From NCBI GenBank assembly GCA_030840515.1, contig JAVEEJ010000186.1:1-11170 (forward strand): a DNA stretch of 11,170 nucleotides, given 5' to 3'. Position 1 is the stretch's first letter. Every line of letters starts with the position of its first letter. The DNA comes from Frankiaceae bacterium. GTDB lineage: Bacteria; Actinomycetota; Actinomycetes; JAVEEJ01. Position numbers and translations under genes: made by a program. Shown one piece after another: positions 1-6,074 of the stretch. The notes under the pieces were generated by a model. It had not been told where the DNA came from, searched no databases, and was given only the letters and a program-made list of their open reading frames with translations.

Positions 1-626
1 CCCTCGACGACCAGCGGCTCACTCGGCGCGCGCAGGTCGCGCTCGCAGTAGGGCGCGTGCTCGAGGAACTGGCCGTACTTGCTGAGGTATCGCTTCGGCG
101 GTCGGATGTGCCCGCGGGCTTCGAAGACCATCGCGCGGACCTCGCCGTCGGGAACCCAGCGGTGTGTCGTGGATGTCGGGATGGTGACGTAGTCGCCGGT
201 GCGGACGTCGAGTGCGCCGTACACGCTCTCCAGTCGCGCGCTTCCCGCTTCGATGTAGACGAGCTCGTCGCCGATGGCGTTGCGGTAGAGCGGTGACGGC
301 GCGTCGGCGACGACGTAGGACATCCGCACGTCGTCGTTGCCGAGCAACAGCTGGCGGGCCGTGACCAGGTCCCCTTTCTGGTCCAACGCGTGGGTCCGGA
401 AGTGGCGCGGCAGGAGCGGTGCGTTGGCGTGCAGCCGGTGCGAGAGATCCTCGATGACCTCCGCGGCCGTGATAGCCGTCGGGAGGTGGCGGTGGTAGAG
501 CAGCGCCTGGTCGGAGGAGAAGCCCTCCTCGCCCATCAGCTCCTCGGCGTAGAGCGCGCCGTCTGGAGCGTGGAACCGGGTGTGCCGCTTCCGCGGGATC
601 TCGCCGACCTGCCGGTAGAACGCCAT
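1..626 (-). CDS. hmgA: Homogentisate 1,2-dioxygenase, N-terminal part (cut by window edge)
   Basis: This is the first 208 codons of a homogentisate 1,2-dioxygenase, the non-haem Fe(II) enzyme that opens the homogentisate ring to maleylacetoacetate in tyrosine and phenylalanine breakdown. The reading frame runs off the left edge without a stop. Recognition rests on the N-terminus MAFYRQVGEIPRKRHTRF, then YAEELMGEEGFSSDQALLYH near residues 26-45, and the cupin-like segment with LLGNDDVRMSY, YRNAIGDELVYIEAG and GDYVTIPTSTTHRW at about residues 94-155. The iron ligands and most catalytic residues of this family lie in the C-terminal half, which is outside the window, so activity cannot be judged. 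The ATG at 624-626 is preceded by AAGGA with 8 nt spacing, a good ribosome site. It is divergent from fah, the enzyme two steps later. No maleylacetoacetate isomerase gene is seen in the window. Confidence 0.93.
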   Translation of the reverse strand, partial: MAFYRQVGEIPRKRHTRFHAPDGALYAEELMGEEGFSSDQALLYHRHLPTAITAAEVIEDLSHRLHANAPLLPRHFRTHALDQKGDLVTARQLLLGNDDVRMSYVVADAPSPLYRNAIGDELVYIEAGSARLESVYGALDVRTGDYVTIPTSTTHRWVPDGEVRAMVFEARGHIRPPKRYLSKYGQFLEHAPYCERDLRAPSEPLVVE

Positions 627-644
627 GGGTTGCTTCCTTGTGCT

Positions 645-671
645 GTCCGTTATTCGGACGCTAATGTCCGA
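645..671. promoter_or_regulatory. Candidate operator in the hmgA/fah divergent promoter region
   Basis: The 96-bp gap between the divergent starts of hmgA and fah holds three alternating half-sites: GTCCG at 645-649, CGGAC at 655-659 and GTCCG at 666-670. The first two form an inverted repeat with a 5-nt spacer. The last two extend to TCGGAC/GTCCGA (654-659 and 666-671) with a 6-nt spacer. Palindromes of this size in a divergent gap next to an IclR-type gene are the usual arrangement of an autogenous pathway operator. The regulator identity is inferred. A weak rightward promoter could be TTGTGC (638-643) with TAATGT (662-667), which would place the repeats over the promoter. No strong -10/-35 pair is present. 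Confidence 0.45.
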
Positions 672-722
672 TAGGGAGAGAGTACGACGACACTGGGTCG
701 CGCGGAAGAGTGGGAGCAGTCG

Positions 723-1892
723 ATGGAGTGCTGGGTCGAGGGCACAGACGGATCCGGGTACGGCGTCGACCATCTGCCCTACGGGGTTTTCGCGCCGGAG
801 GGCCAGGACTTCCGCGTCGGGGTGCGGATCGGCTCGTCGGTGTTGGATCTCGTACCCGTGCTCGACGACCCGATGTTCTCCCTACCCTCGCTCGACCCGT
901 TCCTCGCCCACGGCCCGAGTCGATGGGCCGAGGTGCGGTCGCGGTTGCAGGAGCTGCTCAGTGACAGCACGCACTCGATGGCGGTGGCGCCGCACCTGCA
1001 CGCGCTGGACGCGGTGTCGCTGAAGCTCGCCTGGACGGTCGGCGACTACGTGGACTTCTACTCCTCCCGCGAGCACGCGGAGAACCTCGGTCGGATGTTC
1101 CGCCCCGACTCCGATCCGCTCACACCCAACTGGCTGCACCTGCCGATCGGCTACCACGGGCGCGGCGGCACCGTGGTGGTGAGCGGGACCGAGATCCGCA
1201 GGCCGTCCGGTCAACGGAAGCCGCCGTCGGAGGCGCTGCCCACCTACGGCCCCTCGCAACGGCTCGACATCGAGGCAGAGGTCGGCTTCGTGGTGGGCGT
1301 CCCGTCCTCGCTGGGCACCCCCGTGCCGGTCGACGAGGCGATGGGTCACGTGTTCGGCGTCGTACTCGTCAACGACTGGTCGGCACGCGACATCCAGGCC
1401 TGGGAGTACGTGCCGCTCGGGCCTTTCCTCGGGAAGTCGTTCGCCACCTCGGTGTCCGCGTGGGTGACGCCGCTCGCAGCACTGGATGACGCGCGCGTTC
1501 CTGCGCCCGCGCAGGATCCGAGCCCACTCGACTACCTGCGAGAGTCCGATCGTCGTGGACTTGACCTCGCGCTCTCGGTCTCGCTCAACGGCCAGGTGAT
1601 CTCGCGACCGCCGTTCGCCGGCATGTACTGGACGCCCGCGCAGCAGCTCGCGCACCTGACCGCCAACGGAGCCTCCATTCGCTGCGGTGACCTGTTCGCG
1701 AGCGGCACGGTGAGCGGGCCCACGCGTGAGGAGCGTGGGTCGCTGATCGAGCTGTCGTGGAACGGGACCGAGCCCCTCACGTTGGCCGACGGCTCGACGC
1801 GAGCCTTCTTGGAGGACGGCGACGAGGTGGTGCTGTCGGCGCAGGCCGGCTCGGTCTCCCTCGGTGAGGTCAGAGGGCGGATCGTGGCCTGA
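723..1892 (+). CDS. fah: Fumarylacetoacetase
   Basis: This enzyme hydrolyses 4-fumarylacetoacetate to fumarate and acetoacetate, the last step of homogentisate degradation. The 389-residue protein has the N-terminal SH3-like domain (about 1-100) and the C-terminal FAH fold. Family active-site residues are present at a constant offset of 15 from recalled mouse FAH numbering. They are metal ligands D111 (DYVDFYSS), E184 and E186 (LDIEAEVGF) and D218 (NDWSARDIQAWEY), catalytic H118, K238 (PLGPFLGKSF) and T329 (ASGTVSGP). NWLHLPIGYHGR at about 136-147 is also characteristic. The ATG at 723 follows GGGAG in GTGGGAGCAGTCG at a normal distance. An overlapping frame that starts at 625 is a shadow. 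The stop is followed after one base by the GTG start of the IclR-type gene, so the two are very probably co-transcribed. The substrate-producing dioxygenase gene lies divergently upstream. Confidence 0.95.
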   Translation: MECWVEGTDGSGYGVDHLPYGVFAPEGQDFRVGVRIGSSVLDLVPVLDDPMFSLPSLDPFLAHGPSRWAEVRSRLQELLSDSTHSMAVAPHLHALDAVSLKLAWTVGDYVDFYSSREHAENLGRMFRPDSDPLTPNWLHLPIGYHGRGGTVVVSGTEIRRPSGQRKPPSEALPTYGPSQRLDIEAEVGFVVGVPSSLGTPVPVDEAMGHVFGVVLVNDWSARDIQAWEYVPLGPFLGKSFATSVSAWVTPLAALDDARVPAPAQDPSPLDYLRESDRRGLDLALSVSLNGQVISRPPFAGMYWTPAQQLAHLTANGASIRCGDLFASGTVSGPTREERGSLIELSWNGTEPLTLADGSTRAFLEDGDEVVLSAQAGSVSLGEVRGRIVA

Positions 1893-1893
1893 C

Positions 1894-2505
1894 GTGGAGA
1901 CGTCCCAGACCCTTGATCGGGGGTTGCGCGCACTGAACTTGCTGGTTGACGCCGCGGGACCGTTGTCGATGACCGAGCTGGCTGCCGCGCTCGACGTCTC
2001 GCGGCCGGTCGCCTATCGGCTGGTGGCCACCTTGGAAGCGCACCACCTCGCGCGGCGTGTAGCCGGCGGCGTCGAGCTCGGCGTCGGAGCGCTGCACCTG
2101 GCGGAGGGTGTACTGCCCCTGTTGCGCCGGGCTGCGCTGCCGGCCTTGCGGTCACTCGCGGACGAGGTGGGAGCGACGTCGCACCTGACGGTCGCCGAAG
2201 GGGACGAGGCGCTCGCTGTGGCGGTCGTCGAGCCGCGCTTCACGGACGTGCACGTGGCCTATCGGGTGGGGTACCGCCACCCGCTCGACCGCGGTGCCGC
2301 AGGCGAGGCGATCCTGCGAGGAGCCGGTTGGGTCGCAACCAAGGGAAAGCTGCAGCCAGGGGCTTTCGGCGTGGCAGCACCAGTGCTCGGCGTGCCGGGG
2401 CTTCGCGCATCAGTCGGTGTGGTGAGTCTCGACGCGCTGGACCAGACCATCGTCGGCCCGCGCGTCGAGGCTACGGCCGCGGAGTTGGCGCAACGGCTGA
2501 GCTGA
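1894..2505 (+). CDS. Compact IclR-family transcriptional regulator of the homogentisate locus
   Basis: This is a 203-residue IclR-type DNA-binding protein. The winged helix-turn-helix is at about residues 8-62 (TLDRGLRALNLLVDAAGPLSMTELAAALDVSRPVAYRLVATLEAHHLARR). It is followed by an IclR effector-binding domain with RVGYRHPLDRGAAGEAIL (124-141) and GAFGVAAPVLG (156-166). The start chosen is GTG at 1894, one base after the fah stop. An upstream in-frame ATG at 1864 would add ten residues inside fah and is less likely. Most IclR proteins have about 250 residues. Here the helical part normally found between GEAIL and the PGxxGxAAPV strand is almost absent, so the ligand domain is about 40 residues short. 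Context makes it the likely regulator of hmgA and fah through the repeats near 645-671. Whether it represses or activates, and its ligand, cannot be read from the sequence. Confidence 0.85.
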   Translation: METSQTLDRGLRALNLLVDAAGPLSMTELAAALDVSRPVAYRLVATLEAHHLARRVAGGVELGVGALHLAEGVLPLLRRAALPALRSLADEVGATSHLTVAEGDEALAVAVVEPRFTDVHVAYRVGYRHPLDRGAAGEAILRGAGWVATKGKLQPGAFGVAAPVLGVPGLRASVGVVSLDALDQTIVGPRVEATAAELAQRLS

Positions 2506-2527
2506 CACACCGTTCGAGGTGCGCCGA

Positions 2528-3013
2528 TCAATGAGGCTGCGCCCACACGAACCACGCTGAGGCGCTGTGACTGACCCAGTAGCGGCCCTGACTCAGACTT
2601 TCGCTGTCCCGCATATCCGTTCGCCTCGTGTAGACCACGAAAGTGCGAGCGGCCACGTCGTCACCGCAGGCCGCTGCCACGGCCGGGCCGGTTTCGGTGT
2701 CTGATGCGGCCACCATCACGCGGTCCGGCTTCAACACCTCCGGTGTCAGGCGAGGATCGGCGGCCCGTTCCCTTTCGTAAACCGCCGCGTAGGCCCTCGG
2801 GGAGTCCACACCCGTCGCGATGTCGGCTGTTGTCGGGCAGTAGCCGCCGCCATCCGCTGACGTTGGATCGGGGGAGTTGATGGACGTTGGCGTCGTCGTC
2901 ATCAAGCTCTGGGCAGTTGTCCCCTCGCCAGCCCCACAACCCGCCAGCAGCACCAGGCCGATGGCTACACCTGCGGGCCCACACCTCAGCACGGGAGCAT
3001 TGCAACACGGCAA
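2528..3013 (-). CDS. Putative secreted lipoprotein, function unknown
   Basis: This is a small protein of 161 residues from the TTG at 3011-3013, or 154 residues from an in-frame GTG at 2990-2992. Its N-terminus is a lipoprotein signal peptide: a short polar region, the hydrophobic core GVAIGLVLLAG, and lipobox LLAGC with Cys26 (TTG numbering) as the lipidation site. A Thr/Ser/Pro-rich linker follows (about 32-53), then a small domain with two further cysteines (GGYCPTTAD and AAACGDD) that could form a disulfide. The protein should sit on the outer face of the cytoplasmic membrane. I do not recognise the mature domain. Neither start has a strong ribosome site; GGTGGTG precedes the TTG. Its stop faces that of the IclR gene with 22 nt between them. 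The thiolase lies upstream on the same strand, separated by 34 nt that contain a hairpin. Confidence 0.75.
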   Translation of the reverse strand: MPCCNAPVLRCGPAGVAIGLVLLAGCGAGEGTTAQSLMTTTPTSINSPDPTSADGGGYCPTTADIATGVDSPRAYAAVYERERAADPRLTPEVLKPDRVMVAASDTETGPAVAAACGDDVAARTFVVYTRRTDMRDSESLSQGRYWVSHSASAWFVWAQPH

Positions 3014-3023
3014 GTCCGCACCA

Positions 3024-3046
3024 CCAACGTCTCGACTCGACGTTGG
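3024..3046 (-). terminator. Hairpin just downstream of the thiolase stop
   Basis: CCAACGTC (3024-3031) and GACGTTGG (3039-3046) are perfect 8-bp inverted arms around a 7-nt loop, starting one base after the thiolase stop codon. There is no T tract, so it is not a canonical intrinsic terminator. In high-GC actinobacteria such stems often act as terminators or 3'-end stabilisers. It also lies in the leader of the following lipoprotein gene, which it may partly uncouple from the thiolase. Confidence 0.45.
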
Positions 3047-3047
3047 A

Positions 3048-4217
3048 TCAGACGCGCTCCACGAGCAGGCTCAGTCCCTGGCCTACGCCGACGCACAGGG
3101 AGGCCAGCCCGCGCTGGCCGCCATTCCTTTCCAAGCGCCCCAGCAAGGTGACCACCAGGCGCGCTCCGCTGCACCCCAGCGGGTGGCCCAACGCGATCGC
3201 GCCGCCGTCGGCGTTCACAAGCTCCGGATCGAGCCCGAGGCGCGTGATGCAGGCCAGCACCTGGGGCGCGAAGGCCTCGTTGATCTCGACCGCGTCGAGG
3301 TCGGCGCGCCCCCACCCCGCTCGTCCCAGTGCCTTCTGCGTCGCGGGTACGGGGCCGAGTCCCATGTGCTGCGGAGCCACTCCTGCCGAGGCGGAGGCCA
3401 CGACGCGCGCCCGTGGGGTCAGCCGGTAGCGGCTGAGCGCGGTCTCGCTCACCACGAGCAGCGCCGCCGCTCCGTCGGAGAGAGGCGAGGCAGAACCGGC
3501 GGTGATGATCCCTGCGTCCTTGCGGAAGACGGGTTTGAGACCCGACAGCCGTTCGAGCGAGGCGTCAGGCCGTGGGCCCTCGTCAACACGTACTTCACCG
3601 ACGGCCACGATCTCGTCGTCGAAGTGGCCGTTCTTCTGCGCCGCGACAGCTCGCTCATGCGACCGGAGCGACCACTCATCAGAGGCCTCACGGCTGATGC
3701 CGTCGAGCTCCGCGACCCGTTCAGCCGTCTCGCCCAGGGTCACCGTCGTCTCCGCGGCATGGCGCGGGTTCGTGAATCGCCATCCGAGTGCGGTGTCGTG
3801 CACCTCACCGGGCTTGGCCCACGGCGTGCCAGGCTTCGCCATCACCCACGGCGCGCGGGTCATCGACTCGACGCCGCCCGCCACCACCACATCGGCTTCA
3901 CCAGCCGCCACTGACTGCGCCGCAGACGCGACCGCTTGCAGCCCCGAGGCGCAGAGCCGGTTCACCGTGTAACCGGGCACCGTCTCGGTCAGGCCGGCCA
4001 GCAGCACCGCCATGCGTGCGACGTTGCGGTTGTCCTCGCCCGCCTGGTTCGCCGCACCGAGCACCACCTCGTCGACGTACTCGCCGTCCATGCCGGCTCT
4101 GCTCAGCGCCTCGGCGACCACCAGGGCTGCGAGGTCGTCGGGACGCACGGCAGACAGCGCCCCGCCGTACTTGCCCATCGGGGTCCGCACCCCGCCCACC
4201 AGGTAAGCCGTCGTCAT
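3048..4217 (-). CDS. Thiolase (acetyl-CoA acyltransferase), PcaF/PaaJ-like
   Basis: This is a 389-residue thiolase of the biosynthetic/degradative superfamily, acting in the cytosol on 3-oxoacyl-CoA and CoA. The full catalytic set is visible: nucleophile Cys89 in NRLCASGLQAV, NEAF at 313-316, His345 in GGAIALGHPLGCSGAR and Cys375 in CVGVGQG. The C-terminal motif has Val where many acetoacetyl-CoA thiolases have a third Gly (CxGGGxG). From memory CxGVGQG is typical of 3-oxoadipyl-CoA thiolases (PcaF, PaaJ), as is MGLGPVPATQKAL at 285-297. The alternative is a general acetyl-CoA acetyltransferase that disposes of acetoacetate-derived acetoacetyl-CoA from the nearby homogentisate pathway, but no CoA-transferase gene is present to support this. 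The ATG at 4215-4217 has no clear ribosome site. The family call is very firm and the substrate is uncertain. It is transcribed away from the palindromic region at 4260-4332. Confidence 0.93.
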   Translation of the reverse strand: MTTAYLVGGVRTPMGKYGGALSAVRPDDLAALVVAEALSRAGMDGEYVDEVVLGAANQAGEDNRNVARMAVLLAGLTETVPGYTVNRLCASGLQAVASAAQSVAAGEADVVVAGGVESMTRAPWVMAKPGTPWAKPGEVHDTALGWRFTNPRHAAETTVTLGETAERVAELDGISREASDEWSLRSHERAVAAQKNGHFDDEIVAVGEVRVDEGPRPDASLERLSGLKPVFRKDAGIITAGSASPLSDGAAALLVVSETALSRYRLTPRARVVASASAGVAPQHMGLGPVPATQKALGRAGWGRADLDAVEINEAFAPQVLACITRLGLDPELVNADGGAIALGHPLGCSGARLVVTLLGRLERNGGQRGLASLCVGVGQGLSLLVERV

Positions 4218-4259
4218 GACTGCAGGCTAATGCGGGTTCCGGGGGTGCGACCGCCCAGC

Positions 4260-4332
4260 CAGTGACGACTGCCCCGCTGAGCGGGGCAAGCCGCCGACAG
4301 TGACACTGCCCCGCTGAGCGGGGCAGTCGTCA
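4260..4332. terminator. Duplicated palindrome forming nested hairpins, probable terminator of the carD-isp operon
   Basis: A 28/29-nt unit occurs twice in direct orientation (4260-4288 and 4298-4325, one base indel). Each unit ends in the 19-nt perfect palindrome TGCCCCGCTGAGCGGGGCA (4270-4288 and 4307-4325). The outer flanks also pair: 16-bp perfect arms at 4263-4278 and 4317-4332. The region can therefore fold either as two short hairpins or as one long hairpin. It lies 54 nt past the stop of the last gene of the leftward operon and 45 nt before the thiolase start, as expected for a terminator. There is no T tract. It is the main content of the 169-nt gap at 4218-4386. Confidence 0.6.
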
Positions 4333-4386
4333 GTCAGCAGGGAGCGAGTCGGCGAGGGCAGCCACGATCCGCCAGTCCCCCACACC

Positions 4387-4839
4387 TCACGGCGGCAGGG
4401 CCGCGATGCTCACCAGGGTTGGCGGGAACACCAGTCGCCCCGAGCCGCTGGCCTTGGGGTCCGGGAAGGCGATGGCCGCGATGACCAGCCGGAGGTGATG
4501 CGAGGTGCCGTGCAAGGTGCACGGCGTGTGGGCCTCGCCCCAGGCCTTCCGCTGCGCCGCCCAGTGCGCCATCCCGCACCAGGCGGCGTCCGTCGTGCGG
4601 TAGCCGGCGCCCAGCCCCTGCACGGTTGCGTTGACCGCCTCGGTTGGCAGGGCAGTGGTGGTCCAGCACTGCATGTGCGGATCGATCTGGCACGGTCCCG
4701 CCGGCGAGGCAGGAGTGAAGCCGCTGGGCACGACGAACGACGACTGCAGGGCTCGGTAGTTCGTGTCCGACGACGGTCGGGTCTGCCCGCAGGCGGCGAT
4801 GAGCACCGGAAGCAGGAACAGTGCGCCGCGAATCCTCAC
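4387..4839 (-). CDS. Putative lipoprotein at the end of the ispD-ispF operon, function unknown
   Basis: This is a 150-residue protein starting at GTG 4837-4839. The frame stays open upstream into ispF, but this start gives a compact lipoprotein signal: Arg2 and Arg4, the core ALFLLPVLIAA, and lipobox IAAC with Cys17. Longer starts would bury the signal peptide behind more than 35 polar residues. The mature part has four more cysteines (GPCQIDPHMQCW, AWCGMAH, TPCTLHG), which suggests one or two disulfides in an exported domain, plus several Trp and His residues. I do not recognise the family. The only ribosome-site candidate is a weak GAG-type sequence. It starts 58 nt after the ispF stop on the same strand and precedes the probable terminator at 4260-4332, so it is likely the last gene of the operon. 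A link to isoprenoid metabolism is not shown. Confidence 0.75.
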   Translation of the reverse strand: MRIRGALFLLPVLIAACGQTRPSSDTNYRALQSSFVVPSGFTPASPAGPCQIDPHMQCWTTTALPTEAVNATVQGLGAGYRTTDAAWCGMAHWAAQRKAWGEAHTPCTLHGTSHHLRLVIAAIAFPDPKASGSGRLVFPPTLVSIAALPP

Positions 4840-4897
4840 AGTGCTCGTTCGACGCCGGCTGAGGGCACCTTGAGATGACGGCGGGACCAGAACTCGG

Positions 4898-5386
4898 TCA
4901 GGGAGCGAGTACGACGACGAGCGCGGTCGCGATCGCCGCGAGTCCCTCACCGCGACCGGTCAGCCCCAGCCCGTCGGTCGTGGTGGCCGACACGTACACC
5001 GGCGCCCCGCCGAGGCCCGCCGACATCGCTTGCTCCATCTCCCCGCGTCGCATCCCGATCTTGGGACGCTCCCCGATGACCACGACGGAGACGTTGCCGA
5101 TGGCATACCCCGCCGCGTGCACCAGGGCCAGCGTCGCGGCAAGCAGAGCAGCGCCGGGGGCATCCGCCCACTGCGGCTCAGCGGTGCCGAACTGCGCACC
5201 GAGGTCGCCCAACGCGCACGCCGACAGCAAGGCGTCGCACACGGCATGCGCCGCGACGTCGCCATCGGAGTGCCCGACGCACCCGCGCTCGTCGGGCCAT
5301 CGCACGCAGCCGAGCCACAGCTCACGATCCGCGGCGAGCGGGTGAACGTCGACGCCGGTCCCCACGCGGGGAAGCTCAGATGGCAC
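4898..5386 (-). CDS. ispF: 2-C-methyl-D-erythritol 2,4-cyclodiphosphate synthase
   Basis: IspF converts CDP-methylerythritol 2-phosphate to the cyclic diphosphate with loss of CMP in the MEP isoprenoid pathway. The 162-residue protein matches the usual length of about 157. The divalent metal site is seen in GVDVHP (Asp13, His15) and in HSDGDVAAHAVCDALL (39-54, with His47). GDLG at 60-63 and the signature ATTTDGLGLTGRGEG at 134-148 are also present. I chose GTG 5384-5386 because AAGGGG lies 6 nt upstream; the longer frame to 5425 would add 13 residues without family support. This start lies inside the end of ispD (11-nt overlap), which indicates translational coupling. The enzyme is a trimer in characterised homologues. 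The neighbours carD and ispD match the mycobacterial carD-ispD-ispF order as I recall it. Confidence 0.96.
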   Translation of the reverse strand: MPSELPRVGTGVDVHPLAADRELWLGCVRWPDERGCVGHSDGDVAAHAVCDALLSACALGDLGAQFGTAEPQWADAPGAALLAATLALVHAAGYAIGNVSVVVIGERPKIGMRRGEMEQAMSAGLGGAPVYVSATTTDGLGLTGRGEGLAAIATALVVVLAP

Positions 5387-6074
5387 GTCCACCCCTTCGC
5401 CGTGCAAGGAGGGCCTCGGCAACAATGAGGTCGATGGGTCGGGTCACCTTGAAGGCCTCAGGTGAGCCGGGTACGACGACGACCTGCCCGCCCGCCCGCT
5501 CGACGAGGCCGGCGTCGTCGGTGGCGCTTCCGCCCTCGTTTTCAGCGTGGCTGTGGGCGGCCAGCAGCACCGCCCGCTTGAAGCCCTGCGGCGTCTGCAC
5601 GAGGCGCAGAGTGTCGCGGTCCACGGTGCGCACCACCTGACCTCCGGTGTCGACCTCCTTGACCGTGTCCGCGATGGCGAGCACCGGCACCACCGCATCG
5701 GCCCCGTCGAGAACGCAGCGCGCGACATCGTCGGCGAGTTCAGCGGGCGCAAGGGGTCGGGCCGCGTCATGCACCAGCACGACGTCGGCCGACACCGCCT
5801 CCAGTGCCAGCCGGACCGACTGCTGACGGGTGTCCCCACCGGCGACGACGCTGACCTCGGCCGGCACTCGGTGGGCGTCGAGGATTGCGCGCACCTCGCT
5901 GACCTGGTCCGGCGGCGCGGCGACCACCACGACATCGACCAGCCGGGCCTCGGCCAGTGCGCGTACGGCGTGGACGAGGAGCGGGACCCCGCCGAGCAGG
6001 CGCATGGCCTTGGGCACACCAGGTCCGAGCCGCTCCCCCCGCCCCGCGGCGGGAACCACCGCCGCGACGCTCAC
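5376..6074 (-). CDS. ispD: 2-C-methyl-D-erythritol 4-phosphate cytidylyltransferase
   Basis: IspD transfers CMP from CTP to methylerythritol 4-phosphate, the third step of the MEP pathway. The 232-residue protein has the nucleotidyltransferase fold with the CTP loop PAAGRGERLG (8-17), Lys22 in VPKAM, VHDAARP (101-107), Arg153 in RDTLRLVQTPQGF, ATDDAGLVE (184-192) and Lys209 in FKVTRPIDL, all at family positions. The start is GTG 6072-6074. It overlaps the TGA of the upstream PIN/TRAM gene in a GTGA tetranucleotide, so translation is probably re-initiated by ribosomes finishing that gene. Its own 3' end overlaps the ispF start. It is thus the middle of a tightly packed carD, PIN/TRAM, ispD, ispF operon. 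No frame damage or missing catalytic residue was seen. Confidence 0.96.
   Translation of the reverse strand: MSVAAVVPAAGRGERLGPGVPKAMRLLGGVPLLVHAVRALAEARLVDVVVVAAPPDQVSEVRAILDAHRVPAEVSVVAGGDTRQQSVRLALEAVSADVVLVHDAARPLAPAELADDVARCVLDGADAVVPVLAIADTVKEVDTGGQVVRTVDRDTLRLVQTPQGFKRAVLLAAHSHAENEGGSATDDAGLVERAGGQVVVVPGSPEAFKVTRPIDLIVAEALLARRRGGRAI

Noticed and set aside
882..1655. A 257-codon leftward frame inside fah
   Set aside because: It is antisense to fumarylacetoacetase, whose active-site residues are all in the forward frame.
2506..2527. CACC/GGTG mini-stem between the convergent IclR and lipoprotein genes
   Set aside because: A 4-bp stem is too weak to support a terminator call.
2859..3049. 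GACGTTGGATC repeated at 2859-2869 and 3039-3049
   Set aside because: Only two 11-nt copies exist, one inside a coding region, with no further symmetry linking them. It is likely chance.
3039..3050. Tail of the thiolase as a possible frameshift or truncation
   Set aside because: The frame is intact to a normal C-terminus (CVGVGQGLSLLVERV), and the 389-residue length is typical for the family.
2877..3914. A 345-codon rightward open frame
   Set aside because: It is antisense to the thiolase and the lipoprotein, has no recognisable domain, and has shadow-type composition.
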